This document shows, one piece after another, positions 33,360-40,666 of a DNA stretch of 41,130 nt. The DNA lies in the NCBI GenBank assembly GCA_024708885.1, contig JANJXT010000001.1, positions 1 to 41,130 on the forward strand. The letters are read 5' to 3'. How positions within the stretch are numbered: the first letter of the stretch is position 1; each line of letters opens with the position of its first letter. Below the pieces are notes generated by a model. That model made no database searches, had not been told where the DNA came from, and saw only the letters and a program-made list of their open reading frames with translations. The position numbers and the translations under genes were made by a program. The stretch comes from Thiobacillus sp. Its GTDB lineage: Bacteria; Pseudomonadota; Gammaproteobacteria; Burkholderiales; Thiobacillaceae.

Positions 33360-35420
33360 TCACATGCCGAGCCTGGCAGCCAGCTCCAGCGGCCAGCGCA
33401 CCGCCGCGGCAATCGCCAGCGCGACGCCGATGGAGAGCATGACCGAATAGAACGCCTCGCGGCGGCCGAGCAGCTTCAGCATCATCGCGAACGTCGACAC
33501 GCACGGCACGTAAAAAGTGAGAAAGACCAGGAAAGTGGTGATCTGCACGGTATCCATCACGCTGGCGAGATCCTGCGTGCCCAGTGCGGCGAAGATCATC
33601 AGCAGCGACAATTCCTTGCGCAGCACGCCGAACAGGATGGGCACGCCGAGCGCCACAGGCAGCCCCAGCCACCACGCCGTCACCGGCGTCAGCAGGACAT
33701 TGATCCAGGCGTCAGCGCCGAAATGCGCGAGCAGCGCCAGTACGATACTGCCCGCCACCAGCAGCGGCAGCACGATGGTGACGATGTCGCGGCTGCGCTC
33801 CCAGGTATTGGCCAGCACCGCGCGTACGGTGGGAACCGCGTAGGGCGGGATGTCCTGGATCATGCCGGGTGTCGTCTCCGGGTAACGCCGCTTGAGCAGC
33901 TTGCCGACCAGGCTGACGACGACCGGGACGAGCATGAACAGGCCGAACACGCCCAGCCCGCCGAGGTATTTTCCGCCCACCGCAAGAATGATCGCGGAAC
34001 GCGCGGAACAGGGCAGGAAGGTGATCAGCAGTGCGGCGACGGTACGGTCGCGGCCGTGCGTGACCGCCGCGGTCGCTGCGAGCGCCGGCACGTTGCAGCC
34101 CAGGCCCATGAGAAAGGGCAGGGCGACGCCACCGTGCAATCCCAGGCGGTGAAACCCCCGGTCCACGACAAAGGCGACGCGGTGCATGATGCCGGTCTCT
34201 TCCAGGAACACCAGCAGCAGCACCAGCGGGATCATGTAGGGAATGACGATGCCCGCCAGGCCGATGAAGCCATCGAGGATCGCGCGTCCCACGACGCCCG
34301 CAACCTCGGTCGGCTGCCAGGGCGCGGCCCAATCGATGAGGCGTGCCACGGTGAGCCCGTCGAGTACCGCGCTCACCTCGAACACGAAGAACAGCACCAG
34401 CGCGAACACCGCCAGGGTTCCGACGAAGCCCCAGCGCGGATGCAGGAAGAGATCGTCGGCCCAGCGCTGCCAGCGCGGCTGTTCGCCTTCCTGGCCGGGG
34501 CGGCTCGCTTCCTCGTGGCAGACGGCGGCGCGGTGGTGGCGGTCGGCATGGATTTCGTCGGCCAGCGGACGCGGCAGCGCCGCATCGGCGGCGGCGCGCG
34601 CGGCGAGCAGTTCGGCATGGCGGGCCGGAAAATGTTCCAGCAGTTCCTGTGCGAAATAGCCGTCGTTTTCCGCGAGCTGCAAGGTCAGCAGGATTTCGGG
34701 GACGGTGAAGGCCGCGGCCACGTCGGCATCGCGCGCGATGGCGGCGATGCCCGGCAACTGTGCCTGGATGTGCGGGCTGGGCAGGCAGGTGGCCAGTTGC
34801 GCGCGCGCGGCGCCCGCGTTGCGTGCGGTACGCACCACCGCACTGAACAGATCGGCCAGCCCGATGCCCATGTGCGCCACCGTGGGCACGACCGGTGCGC
34901 CGAGCTTGGTCGACAGACTGCGCACGTTGAGGAATTTCCGCCGCGCGCGCGCCTCGTCCATGCGGTTCAGCGCGTACACCATCGGCTTGCCGAGCAGCAT
35001 GAGTTCCTGCGCGAGTTCCAGATCGCGCGTCAGCGAGGTGGCGTCCAGAACCACCAGCAAGACGTCCGGCGCGGCGAAGCTGTGTTCCGGCTGATGCGTC
35101 TCGTGGCGCGCGATGGCCGGCCAGCGGTCGCCCCACAGCAGATACTTGAGGGCCACGGAGGCCGTTTCGTCGAGCTGGTGGAAACCGTCGATCGAGGGCA
35201 GTTCCACCAGGGAAATCTGGTCGACCCCCACCTCGACCAGGCATTCCTCATAGGCCGGGCCGATGCCCGCGAGGCGCTCGTGGCGGGTTGCGGTGCTCGA
35301 CGCCGCGCGAAAGATGCTGTGCTTGCCCGCCCCGGCATGGCCGACGATGGCGACCCGCGGGCGGCGGCTGCCACGCAGACTCGGCCCGACGAGAGGGGAA
35401 ATGGTGACGGGCGCGGCCAT
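33360..35420 (-). CDS. feoB: FeoB-like ferrous iron transporter with a degenerate G domain
   Basis: FeoB imports Fe(II); its N-terminal GTPase domain controls the membrane part. The 686 residues have a G-protein-like domain (1-about 190) and a membrane domain. The latter has two gate regions, each with characteristic cysteines (GLGCNVPALAATAAV, FLPCSARSAIILAVGG), and the C-terminal FYVPCVSTFAMMLKLLG. The P-loop reads GHAGAGKHS (residues 27-35), with His34 replacing the usual Ser/Thr that binds magnesium. The G3 region reads ELPSIDGF instead of DLPGTYSL, although NRMD (G4) remains. Nucleotide handling may therefore differ. There is no feoA neighbour. A strong promoter with a Fur-like box precedes it, supporting iron regulation. 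Confidence 0.88.
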   Translation of the reverse strand: MAAPVTISPLVGPSLRGSRRPRVAIVGHAGAGKHSIFRAASSTATRHERLAGIGPAYEECLVEVGVDQISLVELPSIDGFHQLDETASVALKYLLWGDRWPAIARHETHQPEHSFAAPDVLLVVLDATSLTRDLELAQELMLLGKPMVYALNRMDEARARRKFLNVRSLSTKLGAPVVPTVAHMGIGLADLFSAVVRTARNAGAARAQLATCLPSPHIQAQLPGIAAIARDADVAAAFTVPEILLTLQLAENDGYFAQELLEHFPARHAELLAARAAADAALPRPLADEIHADRHHRAAVCHEEASRPGQEGEQPRWQRWADDLFLHPRWGFVGTLAVFALVLFFVFEVSAVLDGLTVARLIDWAAPWQPTEVAGVVGRAILDGFIGLAGIVIPYMIPLVLLLVFLEETGIMHRVAFVVDRGFHRLGLHGGVALPFLMGLGCNVPALAATAAVTHGRDRTVAALLITFLPCSARSAIILAVGGKYLGGLGVFGLFMLVPVVVSLVGKLLKRRYPETTPGMIQDIPPYAVPTVRAVLANTWERSRDIVTIVLPLLVAGSIVLALLAHFGADAWINVLLTPVTAWWLGLPVALGVPILFGVLRKELSLLMIFAALGTQDLASVMDTVQITTFLVFLTFYVPCVSTFAMMLKLLGRREAFYSVMLSIGVALAIAAAVRWPLELAARLGM

Positions 35421-35446
35421 GCTGGAGATTTCGTGATCTGTTTATA

Positions 35447-35490
35447 TGAGAATGTTTCTCGCTTATAAGCGTTTACCGGGCAGGTGTCAA
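35447..35490 (-). promoter_or_regulatory. feoB promoter with candidate Fur box
   Basis: On the minus strand TTGACA (35490 back to 35485) and TATAAG (35467 back to 35462) are exactly 17 bases apart. Just downstream, over the expected transcription start, 35447-35461 reads TGAGAATGTTTCTCG. This is a 7-1-7 inverted arrangement close to the Fur consensus TGATAAT-n-ATTATCA (10 of 14 arm positions) with a perfect GAGAA/TTCTC core. Fe-Fur bound here would block initiation. Confidence 0.7.
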
Positions 35491-35755
35491 TCGCGAATCT
35501 GCGCGCGGCCCTGAAAAAACTGGCGGCCGCGCCGCGTGTCGGTGGGCATCGCGTATCACCCGTTGGCGCAGATTGGGCGGCAAAAAACGCTTCGAACGAG
35601 GGGGTTAAAATATCAAGTGATTCATAAAATAACGCATGCAAGCTACGGAAAATACGGCAATCGCGTTAACGATACGTGAGCGAATCAGGGTCTGGCCGCC
35701 GTCTGACGGGCGCCAAGCCAGACTTTGTGCCGGCCCAACAGGACGCGCACGTAAT

Positions 35756-35784
35756 TTGCCCTGTGTAGCAATTGCTACTATATT
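35756..35784 (+). promoter_or_regulatory. Toxin-antitoxin promoter with palindromic operator
   Basis: TTGCCC (35756-35761) and TATATT (35779-35784) are separated by 17 bases. Inside that spacer lies a perfect 14-base palindrome, GTAGCAATTGCTAC (35765-35778). This is the classical layout for autorepression by a Xre-type antitoxin dimer. The antitoxin start is 36 bases downstream of the -10, with GGAG at 35809-35812. Confidence 0.75.
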
Positions 35785-35820
35785 TGGGGTAATTAATGCT
35801 AATCAGCTGGAGTGTGCACC

Positions 35821-36216
35821 ATGACCCAGGCAGCCTTGGCCATCAATCAGGATGACCAGAACCGTGGCGCGCTGGCCAGGATGGTGACTCGTGCCTTCGA
35901 GCACTGGAAGCTTGGAACCGAAGCGCAGCTTGCCATGCTCGGCCTCGCCACAAACAACAGAACGGCATTGAGCCGCTACCGCCGTGGAGCGCCCCTGGCC
36001 GCAAACCGGGACCTGCTGGAGCGCGCGGGTCACGTCCTGGCGATTCACAAGAATCTTCGCCTGATCTTTCCCCAGGACCGAGACCTGGCCTACGCCTGGA
36101 TGACCCAGCGCAACAAAGCCTTCGAAGGGCGGACTCCTGTAGACGTCATAAGGGAATGGGGCTTTGCGGGGATGCTCATGGTCCGGTCCTATCTTGACCG
36201 GGTTCGCGGCAATTGA
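35821..36216 (+). CDS. Xre/MbcA/ParS-type antitoxin of a RES toxin pair
   Basis: The 131-residue protein has a Xre-like N-terminal helix bundle (about 15-65: [23 protein letters not shown], then [25 protein letters not shown]). A C-terminal toxin-binding MbcA/ParS domain (DUF2384) contains [26 protein letters not shown]. It neutralises the RES toxin encoded next and probably represses its own promoter through the palindrome upstream. The ATG at 35821 has GGAG eight bases before it; a GTG at 35812 is an unlikely alternative. The stop overlaps the toxin ATG by one base, so translation is coupled. Confidence 0.88.
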   Translation: MTQAALAINQDDQNRGALARMVTRAFEHWKLGTEAQLAMLGLATNNRTALSRYRRGAPLAANRDLLERAGHVLAIHKNLRLIFPQDRDLAYAWMTQRNKAFEGRTPVDVIREWGFAGMLMVRSYLDRVRGN

Positions 36217-36932
36217 TGGACGCGTTCTTCGCGGGGCTGCCGCTTGCCGAGGTGCATCAGGACGTGGCGCGCAACATCAAGTCCATCCGCGTTTCCCAGA
36301 ACCTGTTCGACGACCTCTCGGATGACCCGGCAGATTGGGACATGGCTCAACAGCACGAGCTTGCCACCAAGCCGCACACCTACGAGTCGCCCGTCACCAT
36401 GATCGACCGGCCTTTCGAGGAGGCGGATTGGCTCAACGCCATCGAGTTTCCTTTCCGGAACTGGGCGGCCAGCCGCTTTTGCGATGGCAGCTTTGGCATC
36501 TGGTATGGGTCGGATTGGGTGGAAACGACGGTTCACGAAACCGTACACCATTGGCGTGGATTTCTCGCCGATGCAGGCTTTGACGGGCTGGTGCCGCAGG
36601 GCGCGCGCGACAGCATAACGGGTGAACGCAAGGTGTACTGGGTGCGCTGTGATGCCGCGCTTTTGGACCTGAGGACGCGAGCCGGGCAATATCCCGATCT
36701 CATCCACCCGACGGATTATCGCTTTACGCAGCAGATTGGCGCCAGGCTGCACCGCGAAGGCCACCCAGGGTTCGTGACCCCATCGGCCCGGTGTGTGGGA
36801 GAGAACCATGGGGTCCTGAACCGAAATGTGCTTTCCGGTCCGCGCTTTTGCTGTTCCCTCACATATCGGTTGACCCGAGGCGGCGTCGTGGTGGAACGAG
36901 AGGCTGGACAAACGTGGATGGTCGTCAACTGA
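36216..36932 (+). CDS. RES-domain toxin (NAD+-degrading)
   Basis: RES toxins degrade NAD+ and stop growth unless held by the Xre antitoxin. The 238-residue protein carries the family's catalytic pattern: Arg87 with Tyr97 (SRFCDGSFGIWYGSDW), a glutamate in WVETTVHETV (Glu108 likely) and Ser190 (VTPSARC). The RES domain occupies roughly residues 80-235. The N-terminal 80 residues are longer than in the smallest members. The start ATG 36216 overlaps the antitoxin stop. The gene ends 87 bases before the predicted dif site. Activity is inferred from the family. Confidence 0.85.
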   Translation: MDAFFAGLPLAEVHQDVARNIKSIRVSQNLFDDLSDDPADWDMAQQHELATKPHTYESPVTMIDRPFEEADWLNAIEFPFRNWAASRFCDGSFGIWYGSDWVETTVHETVHHWRGFLADAGFDGLVPQGARDSITGERKVYWVRCDAALLDLRTRAGQYPDLIHPTDYRFTQQIGARLHREGHPGFVTPSARCVGENHGVLNRNVLSGPRFCCSLTYRLTRGGVVVEREAGQTWMVVN

Positions 36933-37019
36933 ATCCAGGATCCGCATTCAAATCCACAGTGCAGCGCAGTTGTACTCGGTTCGGGGCGGCAGCCAAGGTA
37001 TTGCTTGATGACATGGCAT

Positions 37020-37047
37020 ACTTCGCATAATGTATATTATGTCAAAT
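37020..37047 (+). other. dif: Chromosome dimer resolution site dif (XerC/XerD)
   Basis: The 28 bases match E. coli dif at 24 positions. The XerC arm (37020-37030) matches 8 of 11, including the inner CGCATAA. The central hexamer TGTATA (37031-37036) matches 6 of 6. The XerD arm (37037-37047) matches 10 of 11, the single change being TTATGTT to TTATGTC. XerC and XerD would resolve chromosome dimers here under FtsK control. It lies in a 189-base gap between the RES toxin and a small unknown gene. No second copy was seen in the window, which argues against a simple flanked integration. The large isc and hyn/ATPase operons left of it run rightward and nirBD right of it runs leftward, as expected for genes co-directional with forks meeting here. 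Confidence 0.85.
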
Positions 37048-37121
37048 CGTATTGCTGCGTTACTTCATCGCGCCGCGGCCGCGGCCTCACGGTTTCTCGC
37101 CGACGTCCGCTTGACGCCGGC

Positions 37122-37346
37122 ATGACGCCTCGCCTGACTGACCTGTTCGGGGAAATCCCCGTCACCCTGGCCGACGTCGAGCTATGGCTTGATGTCGTGC
37201 CCGCCATCCCACGCACCAGCTGGCGCCGCGATCACTATGCGTCCAACTGGAACGTCACAGAGAAAATCCGCCGCACCAAAGCGGCCGGCGCCTGGCATGA
37301 AATAGAAAACGCCCGCACTGAACAGCTGCGGGCGTTGCTCGGATGA
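37122..37346 (+). CDS. Small protein of unknown function next to dif
   Basis: The 74-residue frame has the codon use of a real gene (third positions mostly G or C) but I do not recognise the protein. It begins MTPRLTDLFGEIPVTLADVE and contains WLDVVPAIPRTSWRRDHYASNW, then a charged helical part ending RTEQLRALLG. No Shine-Dalgarno sequence precedes the ATG. Instead a 28-codon frame that starts inside dif (37039) ends with an ATGA overlap on this start, so it could be translated by coupling. A hairpin suited as a terminator for the opposite strand lies in its last 40 bases. Confidence 0.45.
   Translation: MTPRLTDLFGEIPVTLADVELWLDVVPAIPRTSWRRDHYASNWNVTEKIRRTKAAGAWHEIENARTEQLRALLG
37308..37336 (-). 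terminator. Intrinsic terminator for the YefM-like antitoxin gene
   Basis: A perfect 10-base stem (AACGCCCGCA with TGCGGGCGTT) and a 9-base loop is followed on the minus strand by TTTTCTATTT. It lies 39 bases beyond the antitoxin stop codon. Its position leaves no room for a toxin gene on that transcript. It also sits inside the end of the small plus-strand gene. Confidence 0.75.
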
Positions 37347-37374
37347 AAGTGGCGCTCAGCACGGCTGGTGAACT

Positions 37375-37620
37375 TCACAGATCGACTTGAACGAACTCGC
37401 CCCGGTCGGCGGCGTCGATGCTGGCCTTTAGCCGCGCTGCGTTCTCGGGGCTCGACAGAAGATGGACGGTTTCCTGCATTGCCGACCATTCCGACGCCGG
37501 CACGATCACCACATCACGGCCATCGGCGCGCGTCACGGTCAGCGGCTCGCCGCTGTCGCATACTTCCTCTACGGCCTCGGTCAGATGCTTGCGGAACTGG
37601 GTAAAAGCGATAGCGCCCAC
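37375..37620 (-). CDS. YefM/Phd-family antitoxin without a toxin partner
   Basis: The 81-residue protein starts at GTG (37620), with GAGGT a few bases before, giving MGAIAFTQFRKHLTEAVEEV. The YefM fold continues with GEPLTVTRADGRDVVIVPASEWSAMQETVHLLSSPENAARL, and the acidic tail ends RGEFVQVDL. Such proteins bind DNA and neutralise YoeB/RelE or Doc toxins. Downstream on the same strand there is only a terminator, so the toxin is missing or the antitoxin acts alone. It lies 31 bases downstream of nirD in the same direction and may also receive nirBD read-through. Confidence 0.85.
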   Translation of the reverse strand: MGAIAFTQFRKHLTEAVEEVCDSGEPLTVTRADGRDVVIVPASEWSAMQETVHLLSSPENAARLKASIDAADRGEFVQVDL

Positions 37621-37651
37621 GGCACACCTCAAAACGTCAACACGCCGCTTG

Positions 37652-37975
37652 TCATTCTATCAGCGACAGACTCACCATGCCGTCCGCCACCCGCACCGGA
37701 TAACGCGCAGCGCAGCCTTCGTCGGGCGCGGCGGCGATGCCGGTTTCCAGGTTGATCTTCCAGTCGTGCAGTGGGCAGGCGACGCGCCTGCCGTGGACGA
37801 TGCCCTGCGACAGCGGGCCGCCCTTGTGCGGGCACTTGTCGGCGAGCGCGAACACCTCGTCGGCGGCGGTGCGGAATATGGCGATGTCGCCGGTGGCGGT
37901 GGTAATGACGCGAGCGCCCTGACGGGGAATCTCGTCGACGCGGCCGATCTCGACCCAGTTGTGGCTCATGTTCAT
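37652..37975 (-). CDS. nirD: Nitrite reductase (NADH) small subunit NirD, Rieske type
   Basis: NirD is the small subunit of the cytoplasmic NADH-dependent, siroheme nitrite reductase that makes ammonium. The 107 residues form a Rieske-like domain with the complete cluster motif, Cys48-Pro-His50 (KCPHKGGPLSQG) and Cys67-Pro-Leu-His70 (ACPLHDW). E. coli NirD lacks these ligands, so this form probably does bind a [2Fe-2S] cluster. The start at 37975 (MNMSHNW) has AGGA eight bases upstream; ATG 37969 is the alternative. It lies 14 bases after nirB. Confidence 0.93.
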   Translation of the reverse strand: MNMSHNWVEIGRVDEIPRQGARVITTATGDIAIFRTAADEVFALADKCPHKGGPLSQGIVHGRRVACPLHDWKINLETGIAAAPDEGCAARYPVRVADGMVSLSLIE

Positions 37976-37989
37976 GTCGGTTTCCTGAG

Positions 37990-40461
37990 TTATACGAACG
38001 CGGCGATCGGGGTGAATTCGTGGCGTGCCTCGCCTTCCGCGCGCGCCTTCCACGGGTCGACCTGGGCCGGCTTCTGCGAAACGAGGAAGCGTTCGGCCAG
38101 CGCCTTGCGGCTGGCCGCGTCGTCGACCACCTTCGCCTTGACGTGGGCGAGCCCCACCCGCTCCACCCACGGCGCGGTGCGTTCGAGGTAGTGCGCCTCT
38201 TCCCGATACAGCTGGGTGAAGGCGGCGCAATATTCCAGCACCTGCGCCTCGGTCTCGACCTTGCACAGGAGGTCGGTGACGCGCACCTTGATGCCGCCGT
38301 TGCCGCCGACGTGCAGCTCGTAGCCGGAATCGACGCAGACCACGCCGAAGTCCTTGATGGTGGCCTCGGCGCAGTTGCGCGGGCAGCCGGACACGGCGAG
38401 CTTGAACTTGTGCGGCATCCACGAGCCCCAGGTCAGCTGCTCCAGCTTGACGCCGAGCCCGGTGGAATCCTGGGTGCCGAAGCGGCACCACGTGCTGCCG
38501 ACGCAGGTCTTCACCGTGCGCATGGCTTTTCCATACGCATGGCCGGAGACGAAGCCGGCGGCGGCGAGGTCGGCCCACATCGCCGGCAGATCCTCCTTCT
38601 TCACGCCGAACAGGTCGATGCGCTGGCCGCCGGTGACCTTCATCTCGGGCACCTTGAATTTTTCCGCCACGTCGGCGATGGCGCGCAGTTCCTGCGGATT
38701 GGTCAGCCCGCCCCACATGCGCGGCACCACCGAGAAGCTGCCGTCCTTCTGGATGTTGCCGTGGGCGCGCTCGTTGATGTAGCGCGACTGCGCATCGTCC
38801 CAGTACCCGGTCGGCCACGCGCACAGCAGGTAGTAGTTGAGCGCGGGGCGGCATTTGCCGCAGCCGTCCGGCGTCTTCCATTCGAGAAAGCGCATCGTGT
38901 CCGCCATGGTCTTCAGCTTCTGTTCCACGATGGTGGCGCGCACCTCGTCGTGGCTGTGCTCGGTGCAGCCGCACAGCGGTTTTTTCGACGGCGCGGCGGA
39001 GTAGTCGCCGCCCGCGGTGTGGGCCAGCAGCGCTTCCACCAGACCGGTGCACGAGCCGCACGAAGCCGAGGCCTTGGTGTGGGCGCGCACCTCGTCGAGC
39101 GTGAACAGTTTCTTGTCGCGGATGGCGCTGACGATGTCGCCCTTGCACACGCCGTTGCAGCCGCATATCTCGGCGGTGTCGGGCAGCGCGGCGACGCGCT
39201 CGGCCGGGCCGTGGCCGGCGTCGCCGAGGTGGCTCTGGCCGAACAGGATGTTCTTGCGCAGCTGCGAGATGTCGGTGCCCTCGCGCAGCAGGTCGAAGTA
39301 CCAGGCGCCATCCAGCGTCTCGCCATAGATGCAGGCTCCCACCAGCTTGTTGCCCTTGATGACGAGCTTCTTGTAGCTGCCGGCGGCGGCGTCGGAATAG
39401 ACCAGTGATTCGGTGCCCTCGCCGCCCGTGAAATCGCCGGCGGAGAACAGGTCGATACCGCTGACCTTGAGCCTGGTCGAGGTCATCGAACCGATGTAGC
39501 GCGCCACGCCGTGCTCGGCCAGATGGTTGGCGCACACCTTGGCCTGCTCGAACAGCGGCGCCACCAGGCCGTAGGCGATGCCGCGATGGCTGACGCATTC
39601 GCCGACCGCGTAGATGCGCGGGTCGAAGGTCTGCATGGTGTCGTTGACCACCAGGCCACGGTTGCAATGCAAGCCGGCGGACTCCGCCAGTTCGGTGTTG
39701 GGGCGGATGCCGACGGCCATCACCACGAGGTCGGCGGGGATGGTTTCGCCGTCCTTGAACTTCACCGCGCACACCCGGCCGCTCTCGCCCTGGACGAGTT
39801 CGGCGGTATGCTTCTGCAGCAGGAATCTGAGCCCCTTCTCTTCCAGGCTCTGCTGCAGCAGGCGCGCCGCGGGTTCGTCGAGCTGCCGCTCCAGCAGCCA
39901 GGCGCCGATGTGCACCACGCTGACGTCCATGCCGCGCAGTTTCAAACCGTTGGCGGCTTCCAGTCCGAGAAGGCCGCCGCCGATGACGACCGCGTGTCGG
40001 GACTCGGTCGAGGCGCGGATCATCGCCTCGACGTCGGCGATGTCACGGAAGCCGAGCACCCCGGGCAGGCGGGCGCCGGGAACCGGCAGGACGAAGGGCC
40101 GCGAGCCCGTGGCCAGCAGCAGGCGATCGTAGGGTGCGCGGGTGCCGCTGTCCGTTTCCACGCAGCGGGCCCGACGATCGATCTTCGCCACCTTCTTGCC
40201 GGTGTGCAGGGTGATGCCGTTCTCGGCATACCAGTCGCGGCTGTTGAGCACGATCTGCTCCACCGTCTGCTCGCCGGCCAGCACCGGCGACAGCATGATG
40301 CGGTTGTAGTTGGGATGGGGCTCATCACCGAATACCGTGATGTCGTACATGCCGGGCGCCGCCTTCAGCAATTCCTCCAGCGTGCGCATGCCGGCCATGC
40401 CGTTGCCGACCATGACCAGCTTCATTTTGGACCCCGCTGCGGCGGGCAGGCTCATATCCAT
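37990..40461 (-). CDS. nirB: Nitrite reductase (NADH) large subunit NirB
   Basis: NirB reduces nitrite to ammonium with electrons from NADH through FAD, iron-sulfur clusters and siroheme. The 823 residues contain an N-terminal FAD/NAD module (VMVGNGMAGMRTLEELL, HAVVIGGGLLGLEAANGL). Two BFD-like cysteine regions follow (CGCNGVCKGDI...SCGSCTGL and CGCTEH...GCGKCRPAL). The sulfite/nitrite reductase half-domains carry the siroheme-[4Fe-4S] cysteines in TCVGSTWCRFG and SGCPRNCAEA. The start at 40461 (MDMSLPAAAGSK) has GGAG upstream; ATG 40425 (MKLVMVGNG) lacks one. With nirD it forms a two-gene operon. No nitrate transporter or nitrate reductase is in view, so assimilatory or detoxifying roles are both open. 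Confidence 0.95.
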   Translation of the reverse strand: MDMSLPAAAGSKMKLVMVGNGMAGMRTLEELLKAAPGMYDITVFGDEPHPNYNRIMLSPVLAGEQTVEQIVLNSRDWYAENGITLHTGKKVAKIDRRARCVETDSGTRAPYDRLLLATGSRPFVLPVPGARLPGVLGFRDIADVEAMIRASTESRHAVVIGGGLLGLEAANGLKLRGMDVSVVHIGAWLLERQLDEPAARLLQQSLEEKGLRFLLQKHTAELVQGESGRVCAVKFKDGETIPADLVVMAVGIRPNTELAESAGLHCNRGLVVNDTMQTFDPRIYAVGECVSHRGIAYGLVAPLFEQAKVCANHLAEHGVARYIGSMTSTRLKVSGIDLFSAGDFTGGEGTESLVYSDAAAGSYKKLVIKGNKLVGACIYGETLDGAWYFDLLREGTDISQLRKNILFGQSHLGDAGHGPAERVAALPDTAEICGCNGVCKGDIVSAIRDKKLFTLDEVRAHTKASASCGSCTGLVEALLAHTAGGDYSAAPSKKPLCGCTEHSHDEVRATIVEQKLKTMADTMRFLEWKTPDGCGKCRPALNYYLLCAWPTGYWDDAQSRYINERAHGNIQKDGSFSVVPRMWGGLTNPQELRAIADVAEKFKVPEMKVTGGQRIDLFGVKKEDLPAMWADLAAAGFVSGHAYGKAMRTVKTCVGSTWCRFGTQDSTGLGVKLEQLTWGSWMPHKFKLAVSGCPRNCAEATIKDFGVVCVDSGYELHVGGNGGIKVRVTDLLCKVETEAQVLEYCAAFTQLYREEAHYLERTAPWVERVGLAHVKAKVVDDAASRKALAERFLVSQKPAQVDPWKARAEGEARHEFTPIAAFV

Positions 40462-40465
40462 TCCA

Positions 40466-40666
40466 TCACTCCAGACGCATGACTTCAAAACCGATGACTG
40501 CGGATGCGCCCTTGCATCCGGTCTGCTTGATCACCCTGGAGCAACGTTTATGCCACTCGGGCATTTCACACTCAACGCATTGTTTGTGCAGGATATTTTC
40601 ATTGCAGCCTCGACACGCACGAGGCCCGCGAAGCACCATCGCGGTGCCGATTCGTGCGGCATGCAC
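40466..40666 (-). CDS. Possible small cysteine-rich protein upstream of nirB
   Basis: A 66-codon frame with a GTG start ends four bases before the nirB ATG, so its 3' end contains the nirB ribosome binding site. It encodes six cysteines in a ribbon-like arrangement (ACRGCNENI, QCVECEMPEWHKRC, QTGCKG). Against it: third-position GC is clearly lower than in neighbouring genes, no good ribosome binding site is evident and I recognise no family. It may be a real coupled gene or merely the nirB leader. Confidence 0.25.
   Translation of the reverse strand: MHAARIGTAMVLRGPRACRGCNENILHKQCVECEMPEWHKRCSRVIKQTGCKGASAVIGFEVMRLE

Larger units (their letters stand above)
35421..35820. other. Gene-free stretch between feoB and the toxin-antitoxin pair
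   Basis: Four hundred bases without a convincing gene. The left end holds the feoB promoter and Fur-like site, and the right end holds the antitoxin promoter. The middle (about 35500-35750) is more AT-rich than its surroundings, with runs such as GGTTAAAATATC. I see no RNA gene or repeat in it. A 62-codon open frame here has no ribosome binding site and no recognisable motif. Confidence 0.6.

Noticed and set aside
35636..35824. A 62-codon plus-strand frame before the antitoxin
   Set aside because: It overlaps the antitoxin promoter and operator, has no ribosome binding site and no recognisable sequence.
37017..37050. Resemblance of the dif region to loxP (similar core and left arm)
   Set aside because: The match to loxP is clearly poorer than to dif, the right arm does not fit, and no cre-like gene is present.
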